Numbered from the stretch's first letter, positions 1-8,498 are shown. The stretch: DNA of 46,486 nt from Bacteriovoracaceae bacterium UBA6153 (GCA_002428265.1 DIUR01000011.1:1-46486), one strand, 5' to 3'. The notes: a model not told the origin generated them from the sequence alone. Numbers and translations: made by a program.

Positions 1-51
1 TGAAACGGTTAGTACGGCCAATGTTGCTGCGATTGCGATTAATTTATCCAT
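1..51 (-). CDS. N-terminal part of a small secreted protein that spans the circle junction
   Basis: Reading from an ATG at 51 on the minus strand gives MDKLIAIAATLAVLTVS, a typical Sec signal-peptide start, which runs off the left edge of the window. The upstream gene's TAG stop (61-63) sits inside the sequence TAGGAGG, so an AGGAGG ribosome-binding site lies about 6 bases before this ATG. If the two 11-bp ends are overlapped, the frame continues into 46475 and stops at 46356, giving a complete 59-residue protein. Its predicted mature part is about 40 residues, basic and without cysteine. Function unknown. It is probably co-transcribed with the HTH protein just upstream. Confidence 0.7.
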   Translation of the reverse strand, partial: MDKLIAIAATLAVLTVS

Positions 52-60
52 GTGATCCTC

Positions 61-567
61 CTAAGGATTATTTTCTTGGTGGCGTTTAATAATGAAACCA
101 ACGGTAGGTTGGCTCCATTCTTTTGCCTTTCGTGGTTTAATGGTTTTCTTATTGAGCAATTTAGTAATGGCACAATGACTGAGACCTTCCTGCCACCATT
201 TGATAATAAGTTGGAGAGTAACTTGTTCTCGTGGGTCAGGATGAAGTTGACCCGCAACCAAGCAGTACCCATACGGAGCATTTTTAATACTTCTCTTGCG
301 TGGATAAACTTGATCATGGAGTTGGTCATTGGAATGGGTTCTGAGTGGCACTCCTGCCTTTAACAAATGGTTTCTGATAGCACCTTTGGATAATCGAAGT
401 TCAGAAGCAATCGCTTGTATTGAAGAGCCTTCGGCATACATTTGGACTGAATTTTGGGAAATCCCTTGCGTTGTTAATGAGGAAATATGTATAGTATCAT
501 GAGCTTGCGAGGGTTCGTATGTTGTCAAACAACCGCAACCAAAAAATAATCCAATAAATTTATACAC
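61..567 (-). CDS. HTH protein resembling the DNA-binding part of a serine recombinase
   Basis: This 168-residue protein has a resolvase-like helix-turn-helix around residues 45-72 (SIQAIASELRLSKGAIRNHL). It is followed by a segment like the 'Recombinase' domain that follows the catalytic domain in large serine recombinases (APYGYCLVAG near residue 97, then a second HTH-like segment ending near 160). The N-terminal catalytic domain with its serine is absent, so it cannot be a working recombinase alone. It may be a regulator, a recombination-directionality factor or a remnant. The first about 22 residues are hydrophobic and Cys-containing (FGCGC), so the true start could be further inside. It lies 9 bases upstream of the junction ORF and is probably in one operon with it. 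Confidence 0.6.
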   Translation of the reverse strand: MYKFIGLFFGCGCLTTYEPSQAHDTIHISSLTTQGISQNSVQMYAEGSSIQAIASELRLSKGAIRNHLLKAGVPLRTHSNDQLHDQVYPRKRSIKNAPYGYCLVAGQLHPDPREQVTLQLIIKWWQEGLSHCAITKLLNKKTIKPRKAKEWSQPTVGFIIKRHQENNP

Positions 568-716
568 TTAAGACACATGTTACATCCGATAAGAATGTAG
601 TTCTTTGTCGTTTTTTAAGAAAATGTGCCACATTTGTGCCACCAGCTTTAAGCATCTTTTAGGCACCAGAAGTCATTAATGACTTTTTTACTCGTGCTTT
701 ATTAGTAGGGGGAGAT
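568..716. promoter_or_regulatory. Divergent control region with paired GTGCCAC repeats
   Basis: This gap separates the minus-strand HTH gene (start 567) from the plus-strand DUF2971 gene (start 717). It holds two direct copies of GTGCCAC 11 bp apart (625-631 and 636-642, spacer ATTT). Read on the minus strand this is TGGCAC-N5-TGGCA, with GG and GC separated by 10 bases as in sigma54 promoters, although the -12 part (TGGCA rather than TTGCA) is imperfect. A near-identical pair occurs at 16131-16148. The function is inferred: either a tandem operator or a sigma54-type promoter for the gene ending at 61. Confidence 0.35.
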
Positions 717-1961
717 TTGAAATATTTATTTAGATATGAAAAAGGTAGTGATCTTTCTCTGAATAATTTAAGAAATGGTGAGTTTTTCTTTGCCTCGTCC
801 TCTGAATTAAATGACCCTGCAGAGGGTAAACCCCATCATCTTTTTAAGGGAAATACGGACTTATGGCAAAAATTTTTTGATTACTTAGTTACCGAAGCAC
901 TTATTGAGCTTCGGTTGAATAACATACTTTTCAGAAATATGTACGATGGCATTTTTAAAAAATTAGACTTCAATAAGTTAATACCAAGGCTTCAATATAA
1001 GAATAAACCTTTAACATTGAGCGAGCTTGAAAGTGCAGTAAAAGAGATATTTGAAGAATTACTTACTCCATACATTCAAGATCTAAACTACTCTAATTTT
1101 TTATCTATTCTTCCAAAGATTTTTAATGAAAAAGTCAGGCTAATCTTAGATTCAGATAAAAAATATCTTGTCTCGTTTAGCAAGACCTGCATAAGTCCCA
1201 CAATGTGGGGACAGTATGCGAATGCATATAAGGGTTATTGCCTAATTTTTAAAACAAAAAATTCTAAAATTAAAATTAAATCGCTTAGTGAGCAGTTTTT
1301 AACAAGCAATAAAGATGAAGTTGATCCTAGAAAAGAGATGATTACATTGGATATTTCCGATGAAGAAAAGATAAAGGGAGAAGATGTAATTTATAGGAAA
1401 AGACCACCCAAATTCAATGCATTTAGAGCAATGATTCCTTACTTTCATTATACAGAGATGGAGGATCATTATGATGTACCTTTAAATATAATTGGAGAAT
1501 CTCCTCTTTACGAAGAACAAAAGATTGGAATAATAAAATACTCAAATTGGAGTTATGAAAAAGAAATTCGTTTCTTCTATCCATTATCCATAGATTCAAG
1601 AAAACATATATTCACAGAAATCGCTAAAGAAAGACGTTTCTTAAAATATCATCCTGAAAATTTTCATGGTGTTGTACTTGGGCCAGATATTTCACGCGAT
1701 TTAACAATGAGAATAATTGAATCAATTAGAGCGATGTTGTTAAGCTCTACGAATTTATTTAATTTCCCACTTGATCGCGAAAATCGAATAAAGGTTTATC
1801 AGGCTTACTCTACTTCTGATGATTATATAATTAAATTAAAACCTTATGGATTAATCTACAGAGCTGATAAAAAAATTTACTTTCAAAAGGAACAGAACTT
1901 TTCTGTTAATGATCGTAAAATGATGGAAGATGAAATCGCAGAACATTTAAGTAAGATTTGA
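717..1961 (+). CDS. DUF2971 family protein
   Basis: This 414-residue protein carries the hallmarks of DUF2971: an N-terminal LFRYEKGSDLSLNNLRNGEF segment followed by FASSSELNDPAEG, then MWGQYANAYKGYCLIF (about residues 161-176), SYEKEIRFFYP (about 278) and GVVLGPDI near 320. The biochemical role of the family is not established; members often sit on mobile elements and in defence islands, so a defence role is possible here. The start is a TTG at 717, chosen because the conserved N-terminus begins immediately. A purine-rich AGGGGGAG lies unusually close before it (2 bases), so initiation may be weak. It converges on the tyrosine recombinase, with a hairpin between them. Confidence 0.75.
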   Translation: MKYLFRYEKGSDLSLNNLRNGEFFFASSSELNDPAEGKPHHLFKGNTDLWQKFFDYLVTEALIELRLNNILFRNMYDGIFKKLDFNKLIPRLQYKNKPLTLSELESAVKEIFEELLTPYIQDLNYSNFLSILPKIFNEKVRLILDSDKKYLVSFSKTCISPTMWGQYANAYKGYCLIFKTKNSKIKIKSLSEQFLTSNKDEVDPRKEMITLDISDEEKIKGEDVIYRKRPPKFNAFRAMIPYFHYTEMEDHYDVPLNIIGESPLYEEQKIGIIKYSNWSYEKEIRFFYPLSIDSRKHIFTEIAKERRFLKYHPENFHGVVLGPDISRDLTMRIIESIRAMLLSSTNLFNFPLDRENRIKVYQAYSTSDDYIIKLKPYGLIYRADKKIYFQKEQNFSVNDRKMMEDEIAEHLSKI

Positions 1962-1965
1962 AAAA

Positions 1966-1989
1966 GGTAGTGGAGATGAATCCACTACC
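1966..1989. terminator. Hairpin between convergent genes
   Basis: GGTAGTGGA (1966-1974) and TCCACTACC (1981-1989) form a perfect 9-bp stem with a 6-base loop. It lies between the stop codons of the DUF2971 gene and the convergent recombinase gene. An A-run precedes it on the plus strand, which reads as a U-run after the hairpin in the minus-strand transcript, so it is a good terminator for the recombinase. Confidence 0.7.
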
Positions 1990-1996
1990 AAGAAAA

Positions 1997-3118
1997 TTAG
2001 ATTCCAGTAATCGAAAATAAATCCGCGACTCTCTTAATATTATCGGCAATCAAATGAGTGTATCTCATCGTCGTCGTAATATCCTCATGGCCACAAATTT
2101 CTTGTACGGTTTTGAGATCAATTCCCGAAGAAATAAGAAGGGTAGTGGCTGTGTGGCGGAGATCATGAAAGCGAATAGCCTTTCCTCCCCACAACTCTAA
2201 ATCTTTTTGAAACCTTCTCATGAAGTTGTCATGGCTGATAGGATTTCCCTCTTCAGTCACGAAGAACAAATCATCTTGAGAAAGGTTTCTAAGGCTAACG
2301 ATGTCACCAAGCTCTTCACGAAGAGTTGCATTACAAGGGACGTGACGGTGAAGCTTTCCACTCTTGGAATTTTTCTTACCCTTGATAAGTGTGAAGCCTT
2401 TTGTCACGTTGTTGTATTGGCGTCGGATGAATAATGTTTTTCCATCTTCAACCATGTCGCAAACTTTGAGTCCCCATATTTCGCCAGCTCGAAGGCCAGT
2501 GTTGAGAGCTAAAAGATAGACAACGTAAACCCAACGCTTCTCTGAATTTTTAGGATAGCGTCTATTGGTGAATGCCAAAAAGGATTGAGCCTCGGCCCTT
2601 TCCCAAAAGTTCATTTCAATATTTGCAGCCCTGAATTTTTGAAAACCATTGGCTGGACTGTAAGCAATTCTTCTATGCCTCACTGAGTGATTTAAAATTG
2701 CTGTAATGACTTCGGTGTATCGGTTCACAGTTCCTTTCGATAAATCCTTATTTAAAAGCTTTCTTTGTAGATCACTTAAGAAGGTCGGATTAAGTCGATA
2801 GACTGGAAGATTGCCGTATTCAAGAAGCAAAACATTTAGAATGCCAGTCACTCGTTTAAGGTGACTGACAGTAATCTTTGATTCTGAATGCAAGAGCCAA
2901 TACTCAGCTTCTTGCTTAAATGTTATTTGCTCGGGATTAGAATGTTCTGAAGAAATTTCTAAAAGTTGATTTTTCTTTTTCTTGAAATCATCAAGGAAAA
3001 ATTGTGCATCCACTTTTCTTTCAAAGCGTCTTCTAATCCTTTGCGATTCGCGTCCATCGGTACGAATGAGAACTTCCCACTTGTCACCGTTAGATGTTTT
3101 TACTTTTTTAATAGACAT
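1997..3118 (-). CDS. Tyrosine site-specific recombinase (integrase)
   Basis: At 373 residues this has the usual phage-integrase layout: an N-terminal arm-binding segment (residues 1-50), a SAM-like core-binding domain (about 65-165) and a catalytic domain (about 170-365). The catalytic set is visible: Arg in NTGLRAGEI, a Lys in the beta-hairpin region (GKKNSKSGKLHRH), His-x-x-Arg in FHDLRHTATT, the second His in CGHEDITTTMRYTH and the Tyr nucleophile in MRYTH. AAGGAGG lies 6 bases before the ATG. An excisionase-like gene is immediately upstream in the same transcript. The element also has a serine recombinase next to a tRNA fragment, so this enzyme may serve excision, dimer resolution or, by analogy with TcpM of clostridial plasmid pCW3, transfer nicking. 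The last is speculation. Confidence 0.93.
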   Translation of the reverse strand: MSIKKVKTSNGDKWEVLIRTDGRESQRIRRRFERKVDAQFFLDDFKKKKNQLLEISSEHSNPEQITFKQEAEYWLLHSESKITVSHLKRVTGILNVLLLEYGNLPVYRLNPTFLSDLQRKLLNKDLSKGTVNRYTEVITAILNHSVRHRRIAYSPANGFQKFRAANIEMNFWERAEAQSFLAFTNRRYPKNSEKRWVYVVYLLALNTGLRAGEIWGLKVCDMVEDGKTLFIRRQYNNVTKGFTLIKGKKNSKSGKLHRHVPCNATLREELGDIVSLRNLSQDDLFFVTEEGNPISHDNFMRRFQKDLELWGGKAIRFHDLRHTATTLLISSGIDLKTVQEICGHEDITTTMRYTHLIADNIKRVADLFSITGI

Positions 3119-3129
3119 GAATTACCTCC

Positions 3130-3426
3130 TTAAACCAAATATTGATTTTGTGAAGTAATCCATTCTCGAAGAACTGCTGTTCTGAGATATAGTAATCTAT
3201 TTATTTTGATAAATAGATTATTCGGTATGTTTCTCGTCTTTTGCTTATATCGCCAATCGTAGATCGTCTTAATCGACAAACCTAACAGATCAGCAACCGC
3301 AATTGCTTTCATTATTTCTGGTAAATTGTTAAAGAACTCAATACCCGCATCATTTACCTGAACTTTTTCGAATTGCCCATCCCCAATACCACCACCAATA
3401 GTACCAATCCCAGTCTTCTTACCCAT
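3130..3426 (-). CDS. Excisionase-like HTH protein
   Basis: This is a 98-residue protein whose second half is a MerR/excisionase-type winged helix: AIAVADLLGLSIKTIYDWRY, then NNLFIKINRLLYLRTAVLREWI, where the wing leads into the typical '-R-..W' ending. The N-terminal about 35 residues are glycine-rich and unlike the family. It lies 11 bases upstream of the recombinase gene on the same strand, the standard xis-int order, so it probably directs excision or regulates int. AAGGA precedes the ATG. Confidence 0.75.
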   Translation of the reverse strand: MGKKTGIGTIGGGIGDGQFEKVQVNDAGIEFFNNLPEIMKAIAVADLLGLSIKTIYDWRYKQKTRNIPNNLFIKINRLLYLRTAVLREWITSQNQYLV

Positions 3427-3487
3427 CTATCATTCCTTGTTAGCCAATAATTATTATTCAAACTCCTGTTCCGCCTTTTAAAAATCC

Positions 3488-3535
3488 AATCCTGACTCCC
3501 GCTCTCAAACACGTGAGAGAGAGGGAGTCAGGATT
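3488..3535 (-). terminator. Strong stem-loop terminator
   Basis: AATCCTGACTCCC (3488-3500) pairs perfectly with GGGAGTCAGGATT (3523-3535), and inside it CTCTCA/TGAGAG extends the stem. In the minus-strand transcript it follows the stop of the gene ending at 3548 by a dozen bases and is followed by GGATTTTT. It should end that transcript before the xis-int pair. Confidence 0.8.
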
Positions 3536-3547
3536 TATCAAGGAGTT

Positions 3548-4387
3548 TTATAAGGCGGTACCCTTCTTTGAAGTTGTATAATTATTGGCGCTTATCCCAT
3601 TGCTTGGGATGAGATAAGAAGACGCTTGGGTGCTCACTGTATGAGCATAGGTGTGAGCAGGGGTTAGTTTCCAAAAGTCGTTAAGTTTAAAAACTCCTTC
3701 TAGGGTGTAGATGTGAGCCTCGACTGGATTTGCAATTACCTCATCATACAAAGATGCGATTAGTCTTACTCCGCTAGATCCTTTGGCCATGGTTTTCCAT
3801 TCGCTAAAGATGCTTTTTAAAATGTTCTTATGGTTTGAAATGTACCAGACAAAATTTAAATCTTTTTTTGCTAAGTAGTTTTTAACAACCTCCTTGATTC
3901 GTTTTTTATCCTTAAGAGTTAGCTCTAGTTCAATCGCTACCGATTTATTTTGGGTTTCTGTAGTTGTAATAAAAACACCGTCTGGAATTAATTTTTTCTT
4001 TGCCTCCACTATTGAATTGTTTTTAAAGATGATTGATTTGATTGCTTGCTCCGTTGTCCAGTCTTGTACCAGATTGCATTTTTCTAGTCTTAGACGGATA
4101 TCAATGAGCTTTAAGTCATGATCTAGTGTGTTCTTGTTCCAGCTATTTTTGTTGGCTTCAAGGCCAATTGCTTGTGCTCCTTGATCAGTAATAGACCATA
4201 GGTGAATTTGGGAAGTAGTGTTCTGAGTTCTTTTTATAAGCTTCTCCTTTTCTAAAATCCTAAGCCTTCTAAGCATCGTCGTTTTTCTTATGTTCTTAAA
4301 AATTAAAGTCTCAATCATAATGGTTGAGAGTAGCTCATACTTTTTAAGACTTCTAAGAAGCTCACGGTCTCGATTCGTAATATCCAT
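3548..4387 (-). CDS. Replication-relaxation family protein
   Basis: The protein starts with a winged-helix region (residues 1-75: LLRSLKKYELLSTIMIETLI, TTMLRRLRILEKEKLIKR) typical of the replication-relaxation family (Pfam Replic_Relax), then a DHDLKLIDIRLRLE segment and a nuclease-like beta core (LIPDGVFITT, VAIELELTLK). That family is found on plasmids and conjugative elements; its exact activity is not settled. I place the start at the ATG at 4387 because GAGGTGAAAATG gives a proper ribosome-binding site; the longer reading would need a TTG at 4402. The gene follows the membrane coiled-coil gene by 7 bases. A second member of the family sits at 19228-20004, at the end of the T4SS operon. 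Confidence 0.72.
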   Translation of the reverse strand: MDITNRDRELLRSLKKYELLSTIMIETLIFKNIRKTTMLRRLRILEKEKLIKRTQNTTSQIHLWSITDQGAQAIGLEANKNSWNKNTLDHDLKLIDIRLRLEKCNLVQDWTTEQAIKSIIFKNNSIVEAKKKLIPDGVFITTTETQNKSVAIELELTLKDKKRIKEVVKNYLAKKDLNFVWYISNHKNILKSIFSEWKTMAKGSSGVRLIASLYDEVIANPVEAHIYTLEGVFKLNDFWKLTPAHTYAHTVSTQASSYLIPSNGISANNYTTSKKGTAL

Positions 4388-4394
4388 TTTCACC

Positions 4395-4853
4395 TCACGC
4401 AAAGTTTTTAAATACAGTGTTCTCGCTTGTTTCTGTTGAAATATGCATTGCTGGAGATTTTAATTCTTCTAAGAGTTGGATAATCTTCTTCTCAAAGTTA
4501 GCGAAGTCTTCTTCACGTTTTTTGCGATCTTCTTTGATGTGACTTGAAAGCTTTTTTTCAAAATCTTCTTGTCTGTAGAGAAGTGAATTTTTTATTTTGT
4601 TTCTCTCTGTTTCGAACCACGATTTAACTTTTTTCAGAGATGATGTAACGCCTTTAAAAACTGCGAAACAAATAAGCAAGACCAGGGCGAGCTTAAAAAA
4701 GTATGGAAGCATCTTTAATGCAAATGCCTTAAAGAAACTAAAGGGCCATGAATTATTTATTTCTGGATTCAAAAAATGATTTATTCCAATAATAGCAAAC
4801 GGTGAACCAAATATTATGCTCATGCCTAAAATAGGGCGTGGCTCATTATCCAT
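4395..4853 (-). CDS. Membrane-anchored coiled-coil protein
   Basis: This is a 152-residue protein with two hydrophobic stretches (about residues 10-25 and 45-68, the second LPYFFKLALVLLICFAVFKG) followed by a long charged helix (about 75-135, rich in K, E and R, with EDFEKKLSSHIKEDRKKREE) that should form a cytoplasmic coiled coil. The ATG at 4853 is preferred over the one at 4877 because TGGAGGTTAC lies directly before it. It is probably in one transcript with the replication-relaxation gene downstream. No family recognised; it could tether that protein or its DNA complex to the membrane. Confidence 0.6.
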   Translation of the reverse strand: MDNEPRPILGMSIIFGSPFAIIGINHFLNPEINNSWPFSFFKAFALKMLPYFFKLALVLLICFAVFKGVTSSLKKVKSWFETERNKIKNSLLYRQEDFEKKLSSHIKEDRKKREEDFANFEKKIIQLLEELKSPAMHISTETSENTVFKNFA

Positions 4854-5145
4854 GTAACCTCCAATGGGAATTGCCAAAAAGTTTTTAGCCTTTTTGGTAA
4901 TTGATTAATAAAATGAGAATGAAATTTACTTGATGAGTCTCAAGAGTTTTGCTATGATAATTACATAAAGCCTCCCATAAAAGTGTTTTCGCGGACACTT
5001 TTGACGAACGAACTTCAAAGCACATCATAAAAAAATAGAAAATTCCAGAATGAAAATCTTAAAAACAATTACAATAATGTAATTTTATTCTCTATGTTTT
5101 TGAATTCTTGAAAATTAAATGTCAGATTTTTTGTGGCGTTTAATT
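4854..5145. other. Gene-free stretch with hairpins
   Basis: No coding sequence is convincing here. Two hairpins are visible: CCAAAAAG/CTTTTTGG in the leader of the membrane protein gene (about 4875-4899), and AAAAGTGT (4979-4986) with ACACTTTT (4995-5002). On the minus strand the second lies upstream of an AT-rich TATGTAATTATCAT that could be a promoter -10 region. The rest, next to the PIN gene's 3' end, is AT-rich with nothing clear. Confidence 0.35.
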
Positions 5146-5721
5146 TTAGATTTGAAAGCCAATTTCTTTAAGCTTTTGAATACAGTCATCATGAACTCTT
5201 TCTTCATACTTTTTTAAATTCTTTAAACCTGTTTGAATTGAATCTTGAGTTGCAAGTTCGTGCTTTACTAGCATTTCAAGAACTTTAGATGTTCGGAAAA
5301 CACGATCCTCTCCGAGAAAAGCATTTCCAAGTGAGTGCAGAGTTTTTTCGTTGGTCAGAAGCTGAGCTTCTTTTGTATAAGCGATAATTAAGAAACATCG
5401 GTCTTGATGACTGGAGCCAGAGGACAACAGGCGTGGATCTAGTCCGCTTTCAAGTAATTGAATTCTCCTGTGTAGTCGAATCTCTCTATCCTTAGGAGGC
5501 AAACCTATTTTTGTGTCGGCCATTACTTCGTTGGCGATGAATTTTAAAATTTCACCAAGCCTCTTTTCTTTCTCAGGTACTAGTAATAATTTTTGAATTT
5601 CCTGTTTTACAATTGGATGAATGACTAGCCGGTATTTCTCGTTAGGTTTTTTGATGATTTCGGGACAAATAATAGCCAGATGAATGACTGCATTTGTATC
5701 ACAAATTACAATTTCACTCAT
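5146..5721 (-). CDS. PIN-domain nuclease
   Basis: This 191-residue protein has a PIN fold: the N-terminal acidic motif IVICDTNAVIHLA (first metal-binding Asp), a central VIHPIVKQEIQKLL helix with the usual Glu, and a third acidic site in SSHQDRCFLIIAYTKEAQLLTNEKTLH. PIN proteins are magnesium-dependent RNases, often toxins. It starts one base after the stop of the XRE-ImmA gene, so the two are translationally linked. The partner is a regulator-protease rather than a small antitoxin, which argues for a regulated defence effector more than a simple VapBC pair; that is inference. Confidence 0.72.
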   Translation of the reverse strand: MSEIVICDTNAVIHLAIICPEIIKKPNEKYRLVIHPIVKQEIQKLLLVPEKEKRLGEILKFIANEVMADTKIGLPPKDREIRLHRRIQLLESGLDPRLLSSGSSHQDRCFLIIAYTKEAQLLTNEKTLHSLGNAFLGEDRVFRTSKVLEMLVKHELATQDSIQTGLKNLKKYEERVHDDCIQKLKEIGFQI

Positions 5722-5722
5722 C

Positions 5723-6892
5723 TTACCCTTCTAAATTTTGATGCAGTTTTTTCTTCCATGCATGAAACATTTCATCAGAAACCCCAATGTCAACATTCAA
5801 GAGTTCCGCAAATTTTCGAGGCGAAATAGAGCCGCTTATTGCGGAATTCTTTAAGAGGAAAAAAAACCTCAACAGAGACATTTTGTTAATATCTTCAGAA
5901 TCCCAAAATGCAGAGAATATTTTACTTTGAGTTGGATTATAATTGCTGAAAATAGTTTCTGATACCTTTGGTGAATTTTTGTAAATTAAAGTGGAGTATC
6001 CAATAATTTTTTGATGTAAGGGATCTTTTTGAGACAACAGACCCAAACTCTTAAGCCTAAGAGCAATGCCAAATATTTCACCACCAAGATTTTCTTTAAT
6101 CGCATTTAATAAACTTATTATTTGCTCACTTTCCTTTGAGGAAATAATTTTTTCTATCGTAGTGCGATGATTTTCAAAAAATGAAAATGGGTATACAAGT
6201 TCTGAAGCAACTGAATTGCAGAATTTCTCTTCTATTTTTGAAAAAGGAAGATCTGGTCTAAAAAGGTGGCATAATTCATGGCATAAGTTAAATATAAGTA
6301 GTTCTTCTGCTGATTCAGCATCAAGAAAAATTACACATCTCTTTTCATCTGTAACAGTGAAAGCAGATTCATATTCCCCATGACTATTAAGTCCAAGCTT
6401 AATAAAAGGAACAACTACAACTTCGAGTCCCTGCTCCGCTAAATTCGAAATAATATTTTGTAAATTTTTAAAGGAATCAATTTCTGTATAGCGACGGATC
6501 TGATTCGCGACTTCCATTTCAGAGCTTAGTTTTGAAACATTAGGAGGGCAAAATCTGGACTCAGAATTAAGATAAGTCATGTTAAACAGAGTTTTGGATA
6601 ATTCAATGGCACGTTCTTCGATTTCGCTCGGAACTTCACCTAAGTATTTTTTTCGAAAAAACACTTTATATGTGGGCAATAGCAACACGGCCTTCATTTC
6701 ATCATCGTTGAGATCAAGCTCTTCTGTGAGATTTAAAAGATATTTTGACTGGATGTAGCCATCATTAACCCACCTAGAGAAAGATTTTTCATTAACTCCA
6801 ATTCTTTCAGCAACTGTTGCTTGAGTGAGATTCCTTGTTTTAAGAATGTCATTAAAGGCCGTCTTATTAAGTCGGTGCTGTATGTCTGTCAT
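5723..6892 (-). CDS. XRE-type regulator with ImmA/IrrE metallopeptidase domain
   Basis: Residues about 10-60 are a helix-turn-helix (FNDILKTRNLTQATVAERIG, VNEKSFSRWVNDGYI). From about 110 to 260 there is an ImmA/IrrE-type zinc peptidase with the metal motif HELCH (in FNLCHELCHLFRPD) and a downstream helix EEKFCNSVASELVYP carrying the third ligand Glu. In this class the peptidase cleaves a repressor or the protein derepresses its own operon on a signal. AGGAGA lies before the ATG. It heads the transcript with the PIN gene and is divergent from the ubiquitin-like operon; repeats in the shared 182-bp gap make it the likely regulator of both. Confidence 0.85.
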   Translation of the reverse strand: MTDIQHRLNKTAFNDILKTRNLTQATVAERIGVNEKSFSRWVNDGYIQSKYLLNLTEELDLNDDEMKAVLLLPTYKVFFRKKYLGEVPSEIEERAIELSKTLFNMTYLNSESRFCPPNVSKLSSEMEVANQIRRYTEIDSFKNLQNIISNLAEQGLEVVVVPFIKLGLNSHGEYESAFTVTDEKRCVIFLDAESAEELLIFNLCHELCHLFRPDLPFSKIEEKFCNSVASELVYPFSFFENHRTTIEKIISSKESEQIISLLNAIKENLGGEIFGIALRLKSLGLLSQKDPLHQKIIGYSTLIYKNSPKVSETIFSNYNPTQSKIFSAFWDSEDINKMSLLRFFFLLKNSAISGSISPRKFAELLNVDIGVSDEMFHAWKKKLHQNLEG

Positions 6893-7074
6893 GGTGTTCT
6901 CCTGTTGTCTAGTTTACGTCATTTTTCTCAAAAAAATTAGCTTTTTTTTGAGATTTAAGTGGTTAAAATTCAACAAAAATTTAATTTTATGCACAAAAAT
7001 CTCATGAATTTTAACATTTTTTTGAGATTTATGCTATGATTAATTTAAGAACGAACAAAATAGGGAGGTTTTCC
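6893..7074. promoter_or_regulatory. Divergent operator between the XRE-ImmA and ubiquitin-like operons
   Basis: The gap contains ordered repeats. GTTAAAATTC (6962-6971) is matched inverted by GAATTTTAAC (7006-7015). TTTTTTTGAGATTTA occurs twice in the same direction (about 6944-6958 and 7017-7031). CTCAAAAAAA (6928-6937) faces TTTTTTTTGAG (6943-6953). GCACAAAAATCTC (6991-7003) faces GAGATTTATGC (7024-7034). These symmetric AT-rich sites overlap where both promoters must lie, as expected of operators for the XRE regulator. The binding protein is inferred from position. Confidence 0.6.
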
Positions 7075-7332
7075 ATGAGTTCTAAAGATAAAAAGCTTGT
7101 CACAATTATCGTTGAAGGTACACCGCACGAATGGCCTAAGGAAGACATCAGTTATGCTGAGGTCGTTACACTTGAGGTGCCTAATTATAATCCTCAAAAT
7201 CCTCAAGCCACATACTCGATAACGTATGTAAGAGGTCAAGGTCATAAGCCTGAAGGGATTCTAACTCCAGGGTCATCAGTTAAGGTTAAAGAAGGGATGG
7301 TGTTTAATGTTACAGAAACTGGCCAGTCATAA
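7075..7332 (+). CDS. Ubiquitin-like modifier protein
   Basis: This 85-residue protein fits the multiubiquitin/ubiquitin-like family found beside bacterial E1 genes: a beta-grasp pattern beginning LVTIIVEGTPHEWPKEDISY, then VVTLEVPNY, YSITYVRG, and ending in KVKEGMVFNVTETGQS. It has no C-terminal Gly-Gly, as in many bacterial members that are processed or used with other ends. The start at 7075 is chosen for GGGAGG 7 bases before the ATG; the longer reading from 7036 has no such site. Its end overlaps the start of the E1 gene by 26 bases, so the two are coupled. Probably a modifier attached to targets as a defence step. Confidence 0.75.
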   Translation: MSSKDKKLVTIIVEGTPHEWPKEDISYAEVVTLEVPNYNPQNPQATYSITYVRGQGHKPEGILTPGSSVKVKEGMVFNVTETGQS

Positions 7333-8494
7333 CGACGATATCCGACGCTTAATTGAGCGCGGTTATGCAATTGCAGTTGATAGTCACTATTTGGTTATTA
7401 GAGACATTCCTTATCTGGATGGCAATGGACAGAAACAGACAGGGGCATTTGTAACCAAGATAGTGCATAAGACTCCTGAGCTTGTTTCGCAGGAGAACCA
7501 TCAGGTTTTTTTTGCTGGATCTAGCCCCTTTGGTCTCGATGGAAGACCTATTTCCAATTTAGGAGACAATGTCACTACACTGGCACTAAGTGAAGCCTGT
7601 CGGGATGTGGTGGTTCAGCGTCAGTTTTCTCATAAGCCGAAGAGTGCTGGAGGCTTTAGAGATTACAAAGATTTTTTTGAAAAGATAGAAACATATGTCA
7701 CAACAATATCAGGACCTGCGATGGAAAAGTTTGAGGTCAATCCTTATACTTTTCGCCAAGTGGAGAGTGCAAAAGTAGAATCTCCATTTAAGTTTCAAGA
7801 CACTCTCACAAGCCGTGCTCAGATCACAGATCTCACAGCTAAATTTAAAGAAGAAGTGGTGGCCATTGTTGGTGCAGGAGGAACAGGGGGATATGTTCTC
7901 GATCTTCTGGTGAAAACTCCAGTCAAAGAGATTCGCTTATTTGATTTAGATTTTTTTCATGTACACAACGCTTATCGTTCTCCAGGAACGACGGTAGAGG
8001 GAGATTTTAATAAGCTAAAAATTGATGTTTACCAACAACGCTACGATAGCTTTAGAACAGGCTTAGTTACAAAAGCTAAATTTGTTGACGAAACTTGTGC
8101 AGAAGATTTCGAAGGAGTAACCTTCGTATTTGTTTGTGTAGACAAAGGTTCCTCTCGAAAAGGAATATTTGATTTGCTTATTTCAAAAAAAATTCCATTT
8201 ATTGATGTAGGAATGGGCCTGAAGCGTAAAGATGAAAAACTTGTAGGAGAAATGCGTGCAACATATTTCTCTGGCGAAAAGGGACAAGAGACGCAAGAAA
8301 GACAGCTCGCCCCAATAAATGATAATCCAGACGATATCTATAAAACGAATATTCAAATCGCAGAGTTGAATGCATTGAATGCGTGCCTTGCAGTCATTAA
8401 ATACAAACAAGTATTAGGATTTTATTCGGAAGATCTCTCTCATACTCAAATGATTTTTCGCTTAGGAGATCTCAAGCTATTGGGAGAAGAGTAG
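7307..8494 (+). CDS. ThiF/E1-type activating enzyme with E2-like N-terminal domain
   Basis: Of the 395 residues, 1-160 match the DUF6791-type, E2-like N-terminal domain of bacterial E1 fusions (RGYAIAVDSHYLVIRDIPYL, then FSHKPKSAGGFRDYKDFFEK and VNPYTF). Residues about 175-390 are the adenylating ThiF/E1 Rossmann domain: VVAIVGAGGTGGYVLDLL (ATP loop), LFDLDFFHVHNAYRSPG (Asp, Asn and Arg of the active site) and VFVCVDKGSSR. It should adenylate the C-terminus of the modifier encoded just upstream. The ATG at 7307 overlaps that gene. The order Ubl, E1, DUF6527 matches known bacterial ubiquitination-like operons. Confidence 0.85.
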   Translation: MLQKLASHNDDIRRLIERGYAIAVDSHYLVIRDIPYLDGNGQKQTGAFVTKIVHKTPELVSQENHQVFFAGSSPFGLDGRPISNLGDNVTTLALSEACRDVVVQRQFSHKPKSAGGFRDYKDFFEKIETYVTTISGPAMEKFEVNPYTFRQVESAKVESPFKFQDTLTSRAQITDLTAKFKEEVVAIVGAGGTGGYVLDLLVKTPVKEIRLFDLDFFHVHNAYRSPGTTVEGDFNKLKIDVYQQRYDSFRTGLVTKAKFVDETCAEDFEGVTFVFVCVDKGSSRKGIFDLLISKKIPFIDVGMGLKRKDEKLVGEMRATYFSGEKGQETQERQLAPINDNPDDIYKTNIQIAELNALNACLAVIKYKQVLGFYSEDLSHTQMIFRLGDLKLLGEE

Positions 8495-8498
8495 TTTT

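Noticed and set aside
61..567. A functional serine recombinase
   Set aside because: The catalytic domain and the Ser nucleophile motif are absent; only DNA-binding segments remain.
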